Source: Thermoflexus hugenholtzii JAD2 (GTDB lineage: Bacteria; Chloroflexota; Dehalococcoidia; SHYB01). From it: a DNA stretch of 16,747 nt. The position numbers and the translations under genes were made by a program. Location of the stretch: NCBI GenBank assembly GCA_945861815.1, contig CAMAVV010000010.1:1-16747 (forward strand), written 5' to 3'. Positions 7,454 through 13,393 of this stretch are shown here, one piece after another. The notes below the pieces were generated by a model. The model saw only the letters and a program-made list of their open reading frames with translations. It searched no databases and was not told the origin of the DNA. Within the stretch, counting starts at the first letter, position 1. Every line of letters starts with the position of its first letter.

Positions 7454-8376
7454 TGTTCTGCGCCTGCCAGCACCTTTGCTGCACCCATATCGAGCAGCCT
7501 CTTCGCTAGACGCTTCCCCAGCCGCTCTGGGTCGCTTTGCGCACCGCTCACTTTGGCACGCAGCACTGTTTTCCCTTGGACATCGGAAACGATAGCGCGA
7601 AGAACGAGCCGTTCCCCCTTCTGTTCGGCAAAGGCGGCGATCGGCGTCTTGCAGCCTCCGCCCAGCGCGCGAAGGACGGCTACCTCGGCAGTCACGGCCC
7701 TTCGCGCCGCCTTGTTATCAGCGGCGGCAGCGATACTCCGCGTCGCATCATCGTCCGCGCGAATCTCGACGGCCAGCGCGCCTTGGCCTGGTTCAGGAAG
7801 GCAGATAGCCGGATCGATGTATTCACGTATATGCGACTGCATGCCGAGCCGGTGGATGCCCGCTGCCGCAAGTACAACGCCGTCAAAGTCAGGGCCGCCG
7901 GCCTTGGCGATGCGCGTGCCAACATTGCCGCGCACTGGCTGCATGTCCAGGTCTGGCCGCCATGCCTTGAGCTGCGCCGTGCGCCTCGGGCTGCTTGTGC
8001 CTAACCTTGCCCCTTTCGGCAGAGCCTTCAACGACGGATACTTCGGCGAGACTAGCACATCGCGCGGGTCCTCGCGCTTGGTGATAGCGGCGATGGCAAA
8101 GCCAGGCGCAAGCGCTGCCGGCAGGTCCTTGAAGCTGTGCACAGCCAGGTCAATCTCCCGGCGCTCCAACGCTTGCTCCAACTCCTTCGCGAAGAGCCCT
8201 CGCGGCAGGGTTTGCAGGGGAGCATCGGCAGCAACGTCGCCTAGCGTGCGAATCTTCTTCACTTCAAATCTCACCTTGGGGAAGCGCTTCCGCAACAGGG
8301 CAATCACGCCCTTCGTTTGCGTCATGGCGAGAGGACTGCCTCGTGTACCGACGGTGAGCCGTTGCGGTGAAGCCAT
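7450..8376 (-). CDS. hemC: Hydroxymethylbilane synthase (porphobilinogen deaminase)
   Basis: It polymerises four porphobilinogens into hydroxymethylbilane on a covalently bound dipyrromethane primer. The protein has 308 aa, normal for the family. Marks: 'VGTRGSPLAMTQT' (9-21), 'DLAVHSFKDLPAAL' (76-89) with catalytic Asp84, 'GTSSPRRTAQL' (126-136), 'VRGNVGTRIAK' (148-158), 'PEPGQGALAVEIR' (194-206) and 'ALGGGCKTPIAAFAE' with cofactor-attachment Cys242. It starts 14 nt after the hemA stop with no strong Shine-Dalgarno, suggesting coupling to hemA, and overlaps hemD by 4 nt. Confidence 0.97.
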   Translation of the reverse strand: MASPQRLTVGTRGSPLAMTQTKGVIALLRKRFPKVRFEVKKIRTLGDVAADAPLQTLPRGLFAKELEQALERREIDLAVHSFKDLPAALAPGFAIAAITKREDPRDVLVSPKYPSLKALPKGARLGTSSPRRTAQLKAWRPDLDMQPVRGNVGTRIAKAGGPDFDGVVLAAAGIHRLGMQSHIREYIDPAICLPEPGQGALAVEIRADDDATRSIAAAADNKAARRAVTAEVAVLRALGGGCKTPIAAFAEQKGERLVLRAIVSDVQGKTVLRAKVSGAQSDPERLGKRLAKRLLDMGAAKVLAGAEQ

Positions 8377-8390
8377 AGCGTGCTGCCGCT

Positions 8391-9659
8391 TTAGTCCCGG
8401 CGCGGCTCGCCGCCGTCCAACCGGAAGAGGTGCTTGGCAGAGTCGATATATTCCTTGTTCTGACTCTGCTCTTTCAGCACGTTGATGGGATCATCTAGCA
8501 GTTTGCGGGTGATTGCAGCGGCAAGCGCTTCAATCTGCTCCCGATCGCTCTCGGAAAGATGACCCAACTTGCGCATAGCCTTTCCGACTTCTCGTTTGCG
8601 TATGGCCTCTGCCTTCCTTTGCAGTGAGGCGATGACCGGCACAGCCTCAAGGCTGTCTGCCCACTCTGTGTAGCGCGCCACCTCTTCGCCGATGATGGCC
8701 TCGACCTTGCCGACCTCTTTCTGGCGCCGCTCGCGATTGGCAAAAGAGATAGCCTCCAGGTCGTCGATGTCATACAGATAGACGTTGCGCACCTTGCGGC
8801 TCTCAGGGTCCACATCCCTGGGAACGGCGATATCGATAAGGCAGAGCGCGCGGTCGCCGCGCTGTTCCATCGCGCGGTGCACCATCTCGGCTGGAATCAC
8901 GAACCGTGCAGAGGCTGTGGCACTGATGACGATGTCATAGTCGATGAGCGCTTCACCCAGCGCCTCGAAGTCCACGATACGCCCACCCAGCTCGGCGGCG
9001 AGGGCTGCGGCACGCTCGCGGGTGCGGTTCGCGACGCCGATCTCCTTCGCGCCGGCATCGCGCAGGCTCTTGGCAGTGAGCTTTCCCGCTTCTCCCGCGC
9101 TCACCACAAGCACGCGGCACTGCTCCAACCCGCCAAAGACCTGGCGGGCCATCTGGACTGCCGCATGGCTGACGGAAAGAGCGTGGCGGCTGATTTCGGT
9201 CTCGATGCGCGCCCGACGGCCTGTGCGCATCGCATGATGAAAAAGGCGCGAGAGCGTCAAGTCCACATGCCCCACGGCAGAGGCGCTAACCAGCGCTTCG
9301 CGCACCTGCCCCAATATCTCCGTCTCCCCAAGGATCATCGAGTCGATCCCTGAGGCGACGCTGAAGAGATGACGGACCGCCGCTGCCCCCTCATAGGTAT
9401 AGAGATAGGGCGCAAGGTCTTGCGGAGGCACATGATGAAAGGCCGTCAGAAAGTCAGCGATGCGCCCATCGCCGCCGTGCCCATCCTGAATAAGGCCGTA
9501 GACCTCCGTGCGATTGCACGTCGAAAGGATGACACCGCCGGGGACGGAGCGTCCCAGCGTCTCCTGCGCCACCGGCAGCTCTTCGCTCACCATGGCCAAT
9601 CGCTCGCGCACTTCCACGGGCGCAGTGCGATGGTTCACGCCAACAGCAACGATCTTCAC
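8391..9659 (-). CDS. hemA: Glutamyl-tRNA reductase
   Basis: First committed enzyme of the C5 pathway: it reduces Glu-tRNA(Glu) to glutamate-1-semialdehyde with NADPH and works with HemL. I start it at GTG 9659 (422 aa) because the product then begins 'MKIVAVGVNHRTAPVEVRER' like its homologues, with GAGG 5 nt upstream; an earlier ATG at 9722 would add 21 unrelated residues inside the preceding gene. Marks: 'VILSTCNRTEVYG' with nucleophile Cys48, 'GIDSMILGETEILGQVR' (104-120), the NADPH-fold loop 'VVSAGEAGKL' (185-194), where the first Gly of the usual GAGEM pattern is Ser, 'NRTRERA' (211-217), 'LIDIAVPRDVDP' (274-285) and the C-terminal dimerisation helices. One nt separates it from the upstream regulator. 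Confidence 0.97.
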   Translation of the reverse strand: MKIVAVGVNHRTAPVEVRERLAMVSEELPVAQETLGRSVPGGVILSTCNRTEVYGLIQDGHGGDGRIADFLTAFHHVPPQDLAPYLYTYEGAAAVRHLFSVASGIDSMILGETEILGQVREALVSASAVGHVDLTLSRLFHHAMRTGRRARIETEISRHALSVSHAAVQMARQVFGGLEQCRVLVVSAGEAGKLTAKSLRDAGAKEIGVANRTRERAAALAAELGGRIVDFEALGEALIDYDIVISATASARFVIPAEMVHRAMEQRGDRALCLIDIAVPRDVDPESRKVRNVYLYDIDDLEAISFANRERRQKEVGKVEAIIGEEVARYTEWADSLEAVPVIASLQRKAEAIRKREVGKAMRKLGHLSESDREQIEALAAAITRKLLDDPINVLKEQSQNKEYIDSAKHLFRLDGGEPRRD

Positions 9660-9660
9660 A

Positions 9661-10287
9661 CTAGCCTCGGTTCTCGTATGCTTCGGAGATCGCCAGCAGC
9701 ACCGCGTCCTCGAGAGAGGCAACGCTGCTCAAGATCTCGCCGATATTTTGGTTCGTCCCTTGGGCGGCAGGCTGCTTCGTCATCGCCTCATGGAGCGAGT
9801 TTCGGAAAAAGACAAAGGCCTCCAGGGCATCTTTCAGGGAAACTTTCGCGGTAGAGAGAAGGCGGCCATACTCCTTCCCGATATATCGAGCCTCCTCCAT
9901 CACCTCTGACTTCTTCCGCTTCTGTCCAACATAGTCCGTCGCAAGGTTCACCAGAAGCCGTCCAAGAACTCGCATGCGATTCTTGGTCTCTTCATCGAAG
10001 TGCGACGTCCAGTCGTAGGCTGGGCCTTTGTTGCGCTGCAGCCGCCGACGGATGCTCTCGACGGCGTTCTCCTGAAGCGCTCCGGTAGCGTTCGTGGACG
10101 TTTCACGCTGGCCTTCAGTAACCAGCCGGTCTATATCTCCCTTAGAGAAGCGTCGGTGGCCGCCTGGCGTGCGAAAACTGCGAACGCGCCCAGTGTCGGC
10201 CCACCCGCGAAGCGTCGTCTCATTAACCCCAAGGATTGTCTTGGCGTCACCGAGAGAGAGCCATTTATCTTCTGCAAGTCTAGGCAT
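9661..10287 (-). CDS. MerR/BldC-type winged-HTH DNA-binding protein, candidate haem-operon regulator
   Basis: A 208-aa protein with an N-terminal winged helix-turn-helix at residues 9-56: 'WLSLGDAKTILGVNETTLRGWA' split across 9-30, then 'RTPGGHRRF' (39-47), the wing motif of excisionase/BldC/MerR-like domains. A charged linker (57-100) leads to an all-helical C-terminal domain (about 103-172: 'MRVLGRLLVNLATDYV', 'EEARYIGKEYGRLL', 'LKDALEAFVFFRNSL') that looks like helical sensor modules of regulators such as the RsbRD/PucR type; that likeness is tentative. I prefer ATG 10287; GTG 10332 would add 15 non-conserved residues. It is first in the haem block, 1 nt before hemA, so it probably regulates that operon. 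Effector unknown. Confidence 0.8.
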   Translation of the reverse strand: MPRLAEDKWLSLGDAKTILGVNETTLRGWADTGRVRSFRTPGGHRRFSKGDIDRLVTEGQRETSTNATGALQENAVESIRRRLQRNKGPAYDWTSHFDEETKNRMRVLGRLLVNLATDYVGQKRKKSEVMEEARYIGKEYGRLLSTAKVSLKDALEAFVFFRNSLHEAMTKQPAAQGTNQNIGEILSSVASLEDAVLLAISEAYENRG

Positions 10288-10337
10288 AAATCTATGGAAA
10301 TCTAAGGAATTATGACTTTGCTGGCAGGCCACTGAAC

Positions 10338-10366
10338 AGGCTACCAGGAGAGATTGTGAAAGTCAA
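10338..10366 (-). promoter_or_regulatory. Possible promoter of the haem operon
   Basis: On the minus strand TTGACT (10366-10361), a 17-bp spacer and TAGCCT (10343-10338) precede the regulator ATG by about 50 nt. The -35 box is strong and the -10 box weak. A competing -10-like CATAAT lies at 10314-10309. Confidence 0.3.
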
Positions 10367-10401
10367 CGCACACTAAGAGCCTGCGAACGGAATCGAATGG
10401 C

Positions 10402-10420
10402 CGAAGTTCGACGAAATTCG
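10402..10420. promoter_or_regulatory. Tandem palindromes CGAANTTCG x2, candidate operator
   Basis: CGAAGTTCG (10402-10410) and CGAAATTCG (10412-10420) are two 9-bp palindromes one nt apart, so their centres are 10 bp, about one helical turn, apart. Further CGAA half-sites lie at 10384 and 10394. They sit in the divergent gap between the haem regulator and pcm, so a dimeric or cooperative regulator could use them. No consensus is matched exactly. Confidence 0.4.
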
Positions 10421-10505
10421 CCAGACGGCATACCTGACAGCGACTTTTCTGAAGCAGCTAACCTTTCGAGGGTACGCGCCCCGTGATTGAAGCTTTCAGT
10501 TCTCT

Positions 10506-10533
10506 AAGACACTGGCACCTGGTGTGCTATAGT
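10506..10533 (+). promoter_or_regulatory. Putative pcm promoter
   Basis: AAGACA (10506-10511), a 16-bp spacer and TATAGT (10528-10533), followed by AGAGGA (10541-10546) and the pcm ATG at 10554, give a very short leader. The -10 is good and the -35 is partial. Confidence 0.45.
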
Positions 10534-10553
10534 TTGCCCAAGAGGACGCATCC

Positions 10554-11276
10554 ATGGGAAAGTGGCTTCTTCTCTATCAGAATCCCGAAACGAAGCGTAG
10601 CGACCCCGACGCTGACCTGGACGACGTTCTCAAAGTCCGCGAGTCGCCGCTGCGGGCACATCTCTTCGCAAAGCTGCGACGCGAGATACAAGACGAGCGC
10701 GTTATCGGCGCGATGGAGCGCCTCCCCAGGGAACTCTTCATGCCCCTTGGCGTACGCCACATGGCCTACGTTGACCAGGCCTTGCCCATCGGTTCCCGAC
10801 AGACGATTTCACAGCCAACCATCGTCGCGATGATGACGGCGGCCCTTAAGCTCAAAGGCCATGAGCGCGTTCTAGAGATAGGTACGGGAAGCGGCTATCA
10901 GGCAGCGGTGCTCTCCTTCCTGGCGCGAGAGGTCATCACCGTGGAACGGCACGCCGAGCTCATTGAGCCGGTAAAGCGCCTCTTTGATGCGCTGGAGATC
11001 AAAAACGTTCGTGTCTATCACGTCAGCCAAGGCCTCGGCCTCCCATCGGAAGGTCCTTACGATGCAATCATCGTGACAGCAGCAGCACCTCGGGTGCCCG
11101 ATTCGCTCCTGGCACAGCTGAAGGTTGGCGGGCGCATCGTGATACCCGTCGGCCCCCGGCGAGGGCAAGATTTGATGGTGGTGACAAAGACGCCTGATGG
11201 ACTCGTGAGGGAGAACCTCGGCCCGTGCGGCTTCGTCCCATTGATCGACCCGGAGGCGTGGCCCGAAGAATCGTAA
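10554..11276 (+). CDS. pcm: Protein-L-isoaspartate O-methyltransferase
   Basis: It repairs aged proteins by SAM-dependent methylation of L-isoaspartyl residues. The 240-aa protein carries the PIMT hallmarks: 'RVIGAMERLPRELFMP' (49-64), 'QTISQP' (83-88) before the fold, SAM motif I 'VLEIGTGSGYQAAVL' (106-120), 'VITVERHAELIE' (127-138), 'YDAIIVTAAAPRVPDSLLAQL' broken at 169-189, and 'GGRIVIPVG' (192-200). It is about 30 residues longer at the N-terminus than common bacterial PIMTs (residues 1-30, rich in Asp), but the ATG has AGAGGA 7 nt upstream and no later Met fits. The next gene on the strand, a molybdopterin protein, follows after 80 nt and may share the transcript. Confidence 0.95.
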   Translation: MGKWLLLYQNPETKRSDPDADLDDVLKVRESPLRAHLFAKLRREIQDERVIGAMERLPRELFMPLGVRHMAYVDQALPIGSRQTISQPTIVAMMTAALKLKGHERVLEIGTGSGYQAAVLSFLAREVITVERHAELIEPVKRLFDALEIKNVRVYHVSQGLGLPSEGPYDAIIVTAAAPRVPDSLLAQLKVGGRIVIPVGPRRGQDLMVVTKTPDGLVRENLGPCGFVPLIDPEAWPEES

Positions 11277-11356
11277 TAGACTTGTAAGGTATCGCAAGAA
11301 ACCTTTGCCCTGCCCGCTCCATCAAACCGTTCAAAGCAGTGGATAGGAGACTACGA

Positions 11357-11923
11357 ATGGCTGAAAGGTTGCGCGTTCCGCCTGGACAGGATGTCACCGA
11401 AAAGTTCCCCGTCCTCACCTACGGGGCCACGCCGAAGTTCGATCCTAAGAAATGGAGCTTCCGCGTCGTTGGGCTCGTCGAGAATCCAATCGAGTTCACC
11501 TACGAGCAATTCATGAAGCTGCCCACTGTGAAGATCACCGCCGACTTCCACTGTGTCACTCGCTGGAGCCGCCTCGATAACCTATGGGAAGGCGTTAGCA
11601 TCCACGAGATACTGCGGACGGCAAAGCCAAAGCCGGATGCCAAATACGTCATGGCCTACTGCGATGGCGGCTACACCACTAACGTCCCCCTCAGCGCGCT
11701 TATGGCTGACAACGTCCTCCTCGCCTACAAACACGATGGGAAGAACCTTGATCCCGACCACGGCTGGCCTCTGCGCTTGGTTGTGCCGAGCCGGTACGCC
11801 TGGAAGAGCGCCAAATGGCTCCGCGGCCTGGAGTTCATGACAGATGACCGCCCCGGCTTTTGGGAAGTGAACGGCTATCACAATGACGCCGATCCATGGA
11901 AGGAGGAGCGCTTCTCCGATTAG
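11357..11923 (+). CDS. Sulfite oxidase-fold molybdopterin-dependent oxidoreductase (YuiH-like, cytoplasmic)
   Basis: A 188-aa single-domain protein with the oxidoreductase molybdopterin-binding fold of sulfite oxidase and MsrP. The start is ATG 11357, with TAGGAG 7 nt upstream. Marks: 'FPVLTYGATP' (17-26), 'WSFRVVGLVENP' (33-44), 'FHCVTRWSRLDNLWEGV' (64-80) with Cys66 as the expected Mo ligand, 'YCDGGYTTNVPLSAL' (101-115), 'HGWPLRLVVPSRYAWKSAKW' (135-154) for pterin binding, and 'GFWEVNGYHNDADPW' at the end. There is no signal peptide, Tat motif, haem domain or dimerisation domain, so it should be cytosolic; the substrate is unknown. Placed after pcm, and its transcript ends at a strong terminator. 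Confidence 0.92.
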   Translation: MAERLRVPPGQDVTEKFPVLTYGATPKFDPKKWSFRVVGLVENPIEFTYEQFMKLPTVKITADFHCVTRWSRLDNLWEGVSIHEILRTAKPKPDAKYVMAYCDGGYTTNVPLSALMADNVLLAYKHDGKNLDPDHGWPLRLVVPSRYAWKSAKWLRGLEFMTDDRPGFWEVNGYHNDADPWKEERFSD

Positions 11924-11945
11924 CCGGTTCCTGCGATGAGAAAGG

Positions 11946-11983
11946 AAAAAGGAAGGCCCGCCGTGTGGCGGGCCTTCCTTTTT
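11946..11983. terminator. Bidirectional intrinsic terminator, 17-bp stem
   Basis: AAAAAGGAAGGCCCGCC (11946-11962), loop GTGT, and GGCGGGCCTTCCTTTTT (11967-11983) form a perfect 17-bp stem whose A/T ends supply a U-run in either direction. It lies 22 nt after the molybdopterin gene and 61 nt beyond the stop of the convergent zinc-ribbon gene, so it can end both. Confidence 0.95.
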
Positions 11984-12044
11984 CGTCTACGCGTCAAGGG
12001 CAACAGGCTAGGTCAGTCACGTATCCACGCCTATACCGGCATCC

Positions 12045-12227
12045 CTATGCGACAGCAATCTTTGGAGCGCCGACTGCCTTCGCGGCCGGCTTCTGTATAG
12101 GAACGGCAGGCTTCATGTCCAAGTCCTGGACAAGCCCGCACTGCAGGCATTGCCGGAAATGGCCGTACGTATCCTTCTCTTGATACATATCGCCGCCGCA
12201 CTTCTTGCAACTCTTCAAGTACAACAT
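12045..12227 (-). CDS. Small zinc-ribbon protein, 60 aa
   Basis: A 60-aa protein started at ATG 12227, which has GGAGG 6 nt upstream; a 13-codon longer reading to 12266 would ignore this site. Residues 1-35 form one zinc ribbon: CKKC (Cys7, Cys10), 16 residues with 'GGDMYQEKDTYGHF', then CLQC (Cys27, Cys30) and 'GLVQDL'. The rest is a Pro/Ala/Lys tail ('KPAVPIQKPAAKAVGAPKIA') that is probably disordered. Similar CxxC-GGDMY-CLQCG miniproteins are, to my memory, frequent in Chloroflexota; their role (nucleic-acid or protein binding) is not established. Its upstream region has a promoter-like element and an inverted repeat in the leader. No partner gene is evident. Confidence 0.75.
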   Translation of the reverse strand: MLYLKSCKKCGGDMYQEKDTYGHFRQCLQCGLVQDLDMKPAVPIQKPAAKAVGAPKIAVA

Positions 12228-12239
12228 CTCAATCCTCCC

Positions 12240-12273
12240 GACTGGGTCTCTTATGCTCGGCTCCATCCCAGTC
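12240..12273 (-). promoter_or_regulatory. Inverted repeat in the leader of the zinc-ribbon gene
   Basis: GACTGGG (12240-12246) and CCCAGTC (12267-12273) are perfect 7-bp arms around a 20-nt loop. In the minus-strand transcript the second arm ends just 1 nt before the GGGAGG ribosome site, so folding or protein binding here could affect translation. Confidence 0.35.
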
Positions 12274-12274
12274 G

Positions 12275-12303
12275 TCTATAGTTGGATGCCGATTCTTTAT
12301 CTA
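12275..12303 (-). promoter_or_regulatory. Possible promoter of the zinc-ribbon gene
   Basis: On the minus strand TAGATA (12303-12298), 17 bp, TATAGA (12280-12275) lie about 50 nt ahead of the ATG. The matches are partial. The rest of 12304-12442 is AT-richer than its surroundings and I see no gene in it. Confidence 0.35.
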
Positions 12304-12442
12304 TGGATCTCTTATTCATCCACGTTAGGTTCTGAACATTAATCAAAACTTATTCAAAATCCTACACGACCTTTTTCCTATTGTCAATACCCTCAACTAG
12401 CATCCCGAACATCCTGGAGACTCTTGTGCTAGTTATACGCTG

Positions 12443-12689
12443 CTACCGACCCTCCGGTTTACTCTTTACGCTGATCTTGACCTGCCAAGGCTTGGCCTCT
12501 ACCGCCTTCGGCATGCGGGGTGTCAGAAGGCCATGGTCGTAGCTAGCCTTCGCTATATCCTCTTCGATGAAATCAGGAAGGGCTACTCGCGTAAGCGGTC
12601 TTTTGAGGTGTACCGGATCTCGGAATACCCGGCCCATCGCGCATCTCATCGAATCCATCTCGGCGAAGGGCCTCCCTTTGCAGCGTCAC
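12443..12689 (-). pseudogene. Decayed small heat-shock protein (Hsp20/alpha-crystallin) gene
   Basis: On the minus strand a strong AGGAGG site (12702-12697) and GTG 12689 open 'MTLQRE', as many Hsp20 genes begin. The frame then slips: the adjoining frame continues 'PFAEMDSMRCAMGRVFRDPV', an Hsp20 N-terminal helix, and runs straight into 'HLKRPLTRVALPDF', 'EEDIAKASYDHGLLTPRMPK' and 'AVEAKPWQVKISVK', which match the last strands of the alpha-crystallin domain ending 'A-Y--GVL---LPK--EAKP--I-V'. About 70 residues of the central beta-sandwich are missing, and a TGA lies 8 codons before the second-frame Met. One frameshift plus one internal deletion therefore make it non-functional. It sits divergently to hspR-dnaK with its promoter intact. 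Confidence 0.7.
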
Positions 12690-12741
12690 CCCTTCCCCTC
12701 CTATGCTGTCTCCGGGGACACTAACCCACGATTCAAGGCAG

Positions 12742-12770
12742 AGTATACTGATTGACATGATATATATCAA
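12742..12770 (-). promoter_or_regulatory. Near-consensus sigma70 promoter of the Hsp20 relic
   Basis: On the minus strand TTGATA (12770-12765), exactly 17 bp, TATACT (12747-12742), about 53 nt before the relic's GTG. It is almost certainly the original heat-shock gene promoter and could still drive a transcript. Confidence 0.65.
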
Positions 12771-12772
12771 TC
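12750..12772. promoter_or_regulatory. HAIR-like inverted repeat, candidate HspR operator
   Basis: GATTGA (12750-12755) and TCAATC (12767-12772) are perfect arms 11 nt apart. The core TTGA-N11-TCAA has the same spacing as the HspR-associated inverted repeat CTTGAGT-N7-ACTCAAG. A perfect 12-bp palindrome TGATATATATCA (12758-12769) is nested in it. It overlaps the -35 and spacer of the minus-strand promoter and lies 130 bp from the hspR start. Confidence 0.5.
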
Positions 12773-12824
12773 TAATCGCTATAATTACAAGATGCTGTCT
12801 TCGCGATGTGGTATAGACCGCTTA

Positions 12825-12862
12825 TCAATCTTATTGACAACATGATGACACAATGCTATAAA
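12825..12862 (+). promoter_or_regulatory. hspR-dnaK promoter with overlapping palindrome
   Basis: TTGACA (12834-12839), exactly 17 bp, TATAAA (12857-12862) form a nearly perfect sigma70 promoter, followed by AGGAGG (12887-12892) before the hspR ATG. A palindrome TCAAT-CTT-ATTGA (12825-12837) overlaps the -35 box and could be a repressor site. A consensus promoter needing repression fits HspR control. Confidence 0.75.
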
Positions 12863-12902
12863 TAAGTGTGTCTCCGAACGACTCACAGGAGGCGAAGGCG
12901 CG

Positions 12903-13349
12903 ATGAGAAAAGCTCAAGGCCTGTATATCATCAGTGTCGCCGCACAACTGCTCGAGATGCACCCGCAGACGCTGCGAAAATACGAGCGCGCCGGATTCAT
13001 CGAACCCCCGCGCATGGGGACACTCCGCCTTTATTCTCAAGAAGATATCGCGCGCCTGCGCCTCATCAAGTATCTCGTTGAGGATCTGGCATTGAACCTT
13101 GCCGGCGTGGAACTGGCGCTCGACGTGACGAACAAATTGCTCAACCTTCGCGCCAAGCTCACCTCGGAAACAGGCGAAGGGTCGGCGAAGCAGCACGCGC
13201 TCAAGGGCATCGACGAGGTGCTCGGTATGCTCGGCGTCGAAGTCGTTGGCGAAAAAGAGGCCGAGCAGGAGAAAACGGCTTCACCTTCCTTCACCGCTCC
13301 GGCCCGTCGCGGCCATCCCGCCACCGTCCATGTCCGCGTCAACGCATAG
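12903..13349 (+). CDS. hspR: HspR, MerR-family heat-shock repressor
   Basis: Autorepressor of dnaK operons, which binds HAIR sites and in actinobacteria uses DnaK as co-repressor. The 148-aa protein starts at ATG 12903 behind AGGAGG. Residues 7-70 are the MerR-type HTH: 'YIISVAAQLLEMHPQTLRKY' (8-27), 'ERAGFIEPPR' (28-37), 'LRLYSQEDIARLRLIKYL' (41-58) and 'DLALNLAGVELAL' (61-73), matching the HspR pattern Y-ISVAA-L--MHPQTLR-YER-GL. A helix (75-115) is followed by a Pro/Ala-rich tail. The MHPQTLR helix separates it from other MerR regulators. It is 44 nt upstream of dnaK, the reverse of the usual actinobacterial order with hspR last. Confidence 0.93.
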   Translation: MRKAQGLYIISVAAQLLEMHPQTLRKYERAGFIEPPRMGTLRLYSQEDIARLRLIKYLVEDLALNLAGVELALDVTNKLLNLRAKLTSETGEGSAKQHALKGIDEVLGMLGVEVVGEKEAEQEKTASPSFTAPARRGHPATVHVRVNA

Positions 13350-13393
13350 GCTCTCATACCCCTAGGAAATCTCTCCGCTAAGGAGTTCTCACA

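Noticed and set aside
7553..8485. Plus-strand ORF of 310 codons opposite hemC
   Set aside because: It lies antisense to a clear hydroxymethylbilane synthase and its translation is Ser/Arg/Ala-rich without motifs.
11285..11304. AAGGT/ACCTT inverted repeat after pcm as terminator
   Set aside because: Only 5 bp with a 10-nt loop and no T-run.
12573..12770. Minus-strand ORF of 65 codons as a separate gene
   Set aside because: Its middle, 'MTLQREALRRDGFDEM', is the pre-frameshift part of the decayed Hsp20 gene, and the start used lies upstream of the real ribosome site.
12381..12840. 9-mer TTGTCAATA present at 12381-12389 (+) and 12832-12840 (minus strand)
   Set aside because: One shared 9-mer pair in about 500 bp of AT-richer sequence is expected by chance, and the first copy has no promoter nearby.
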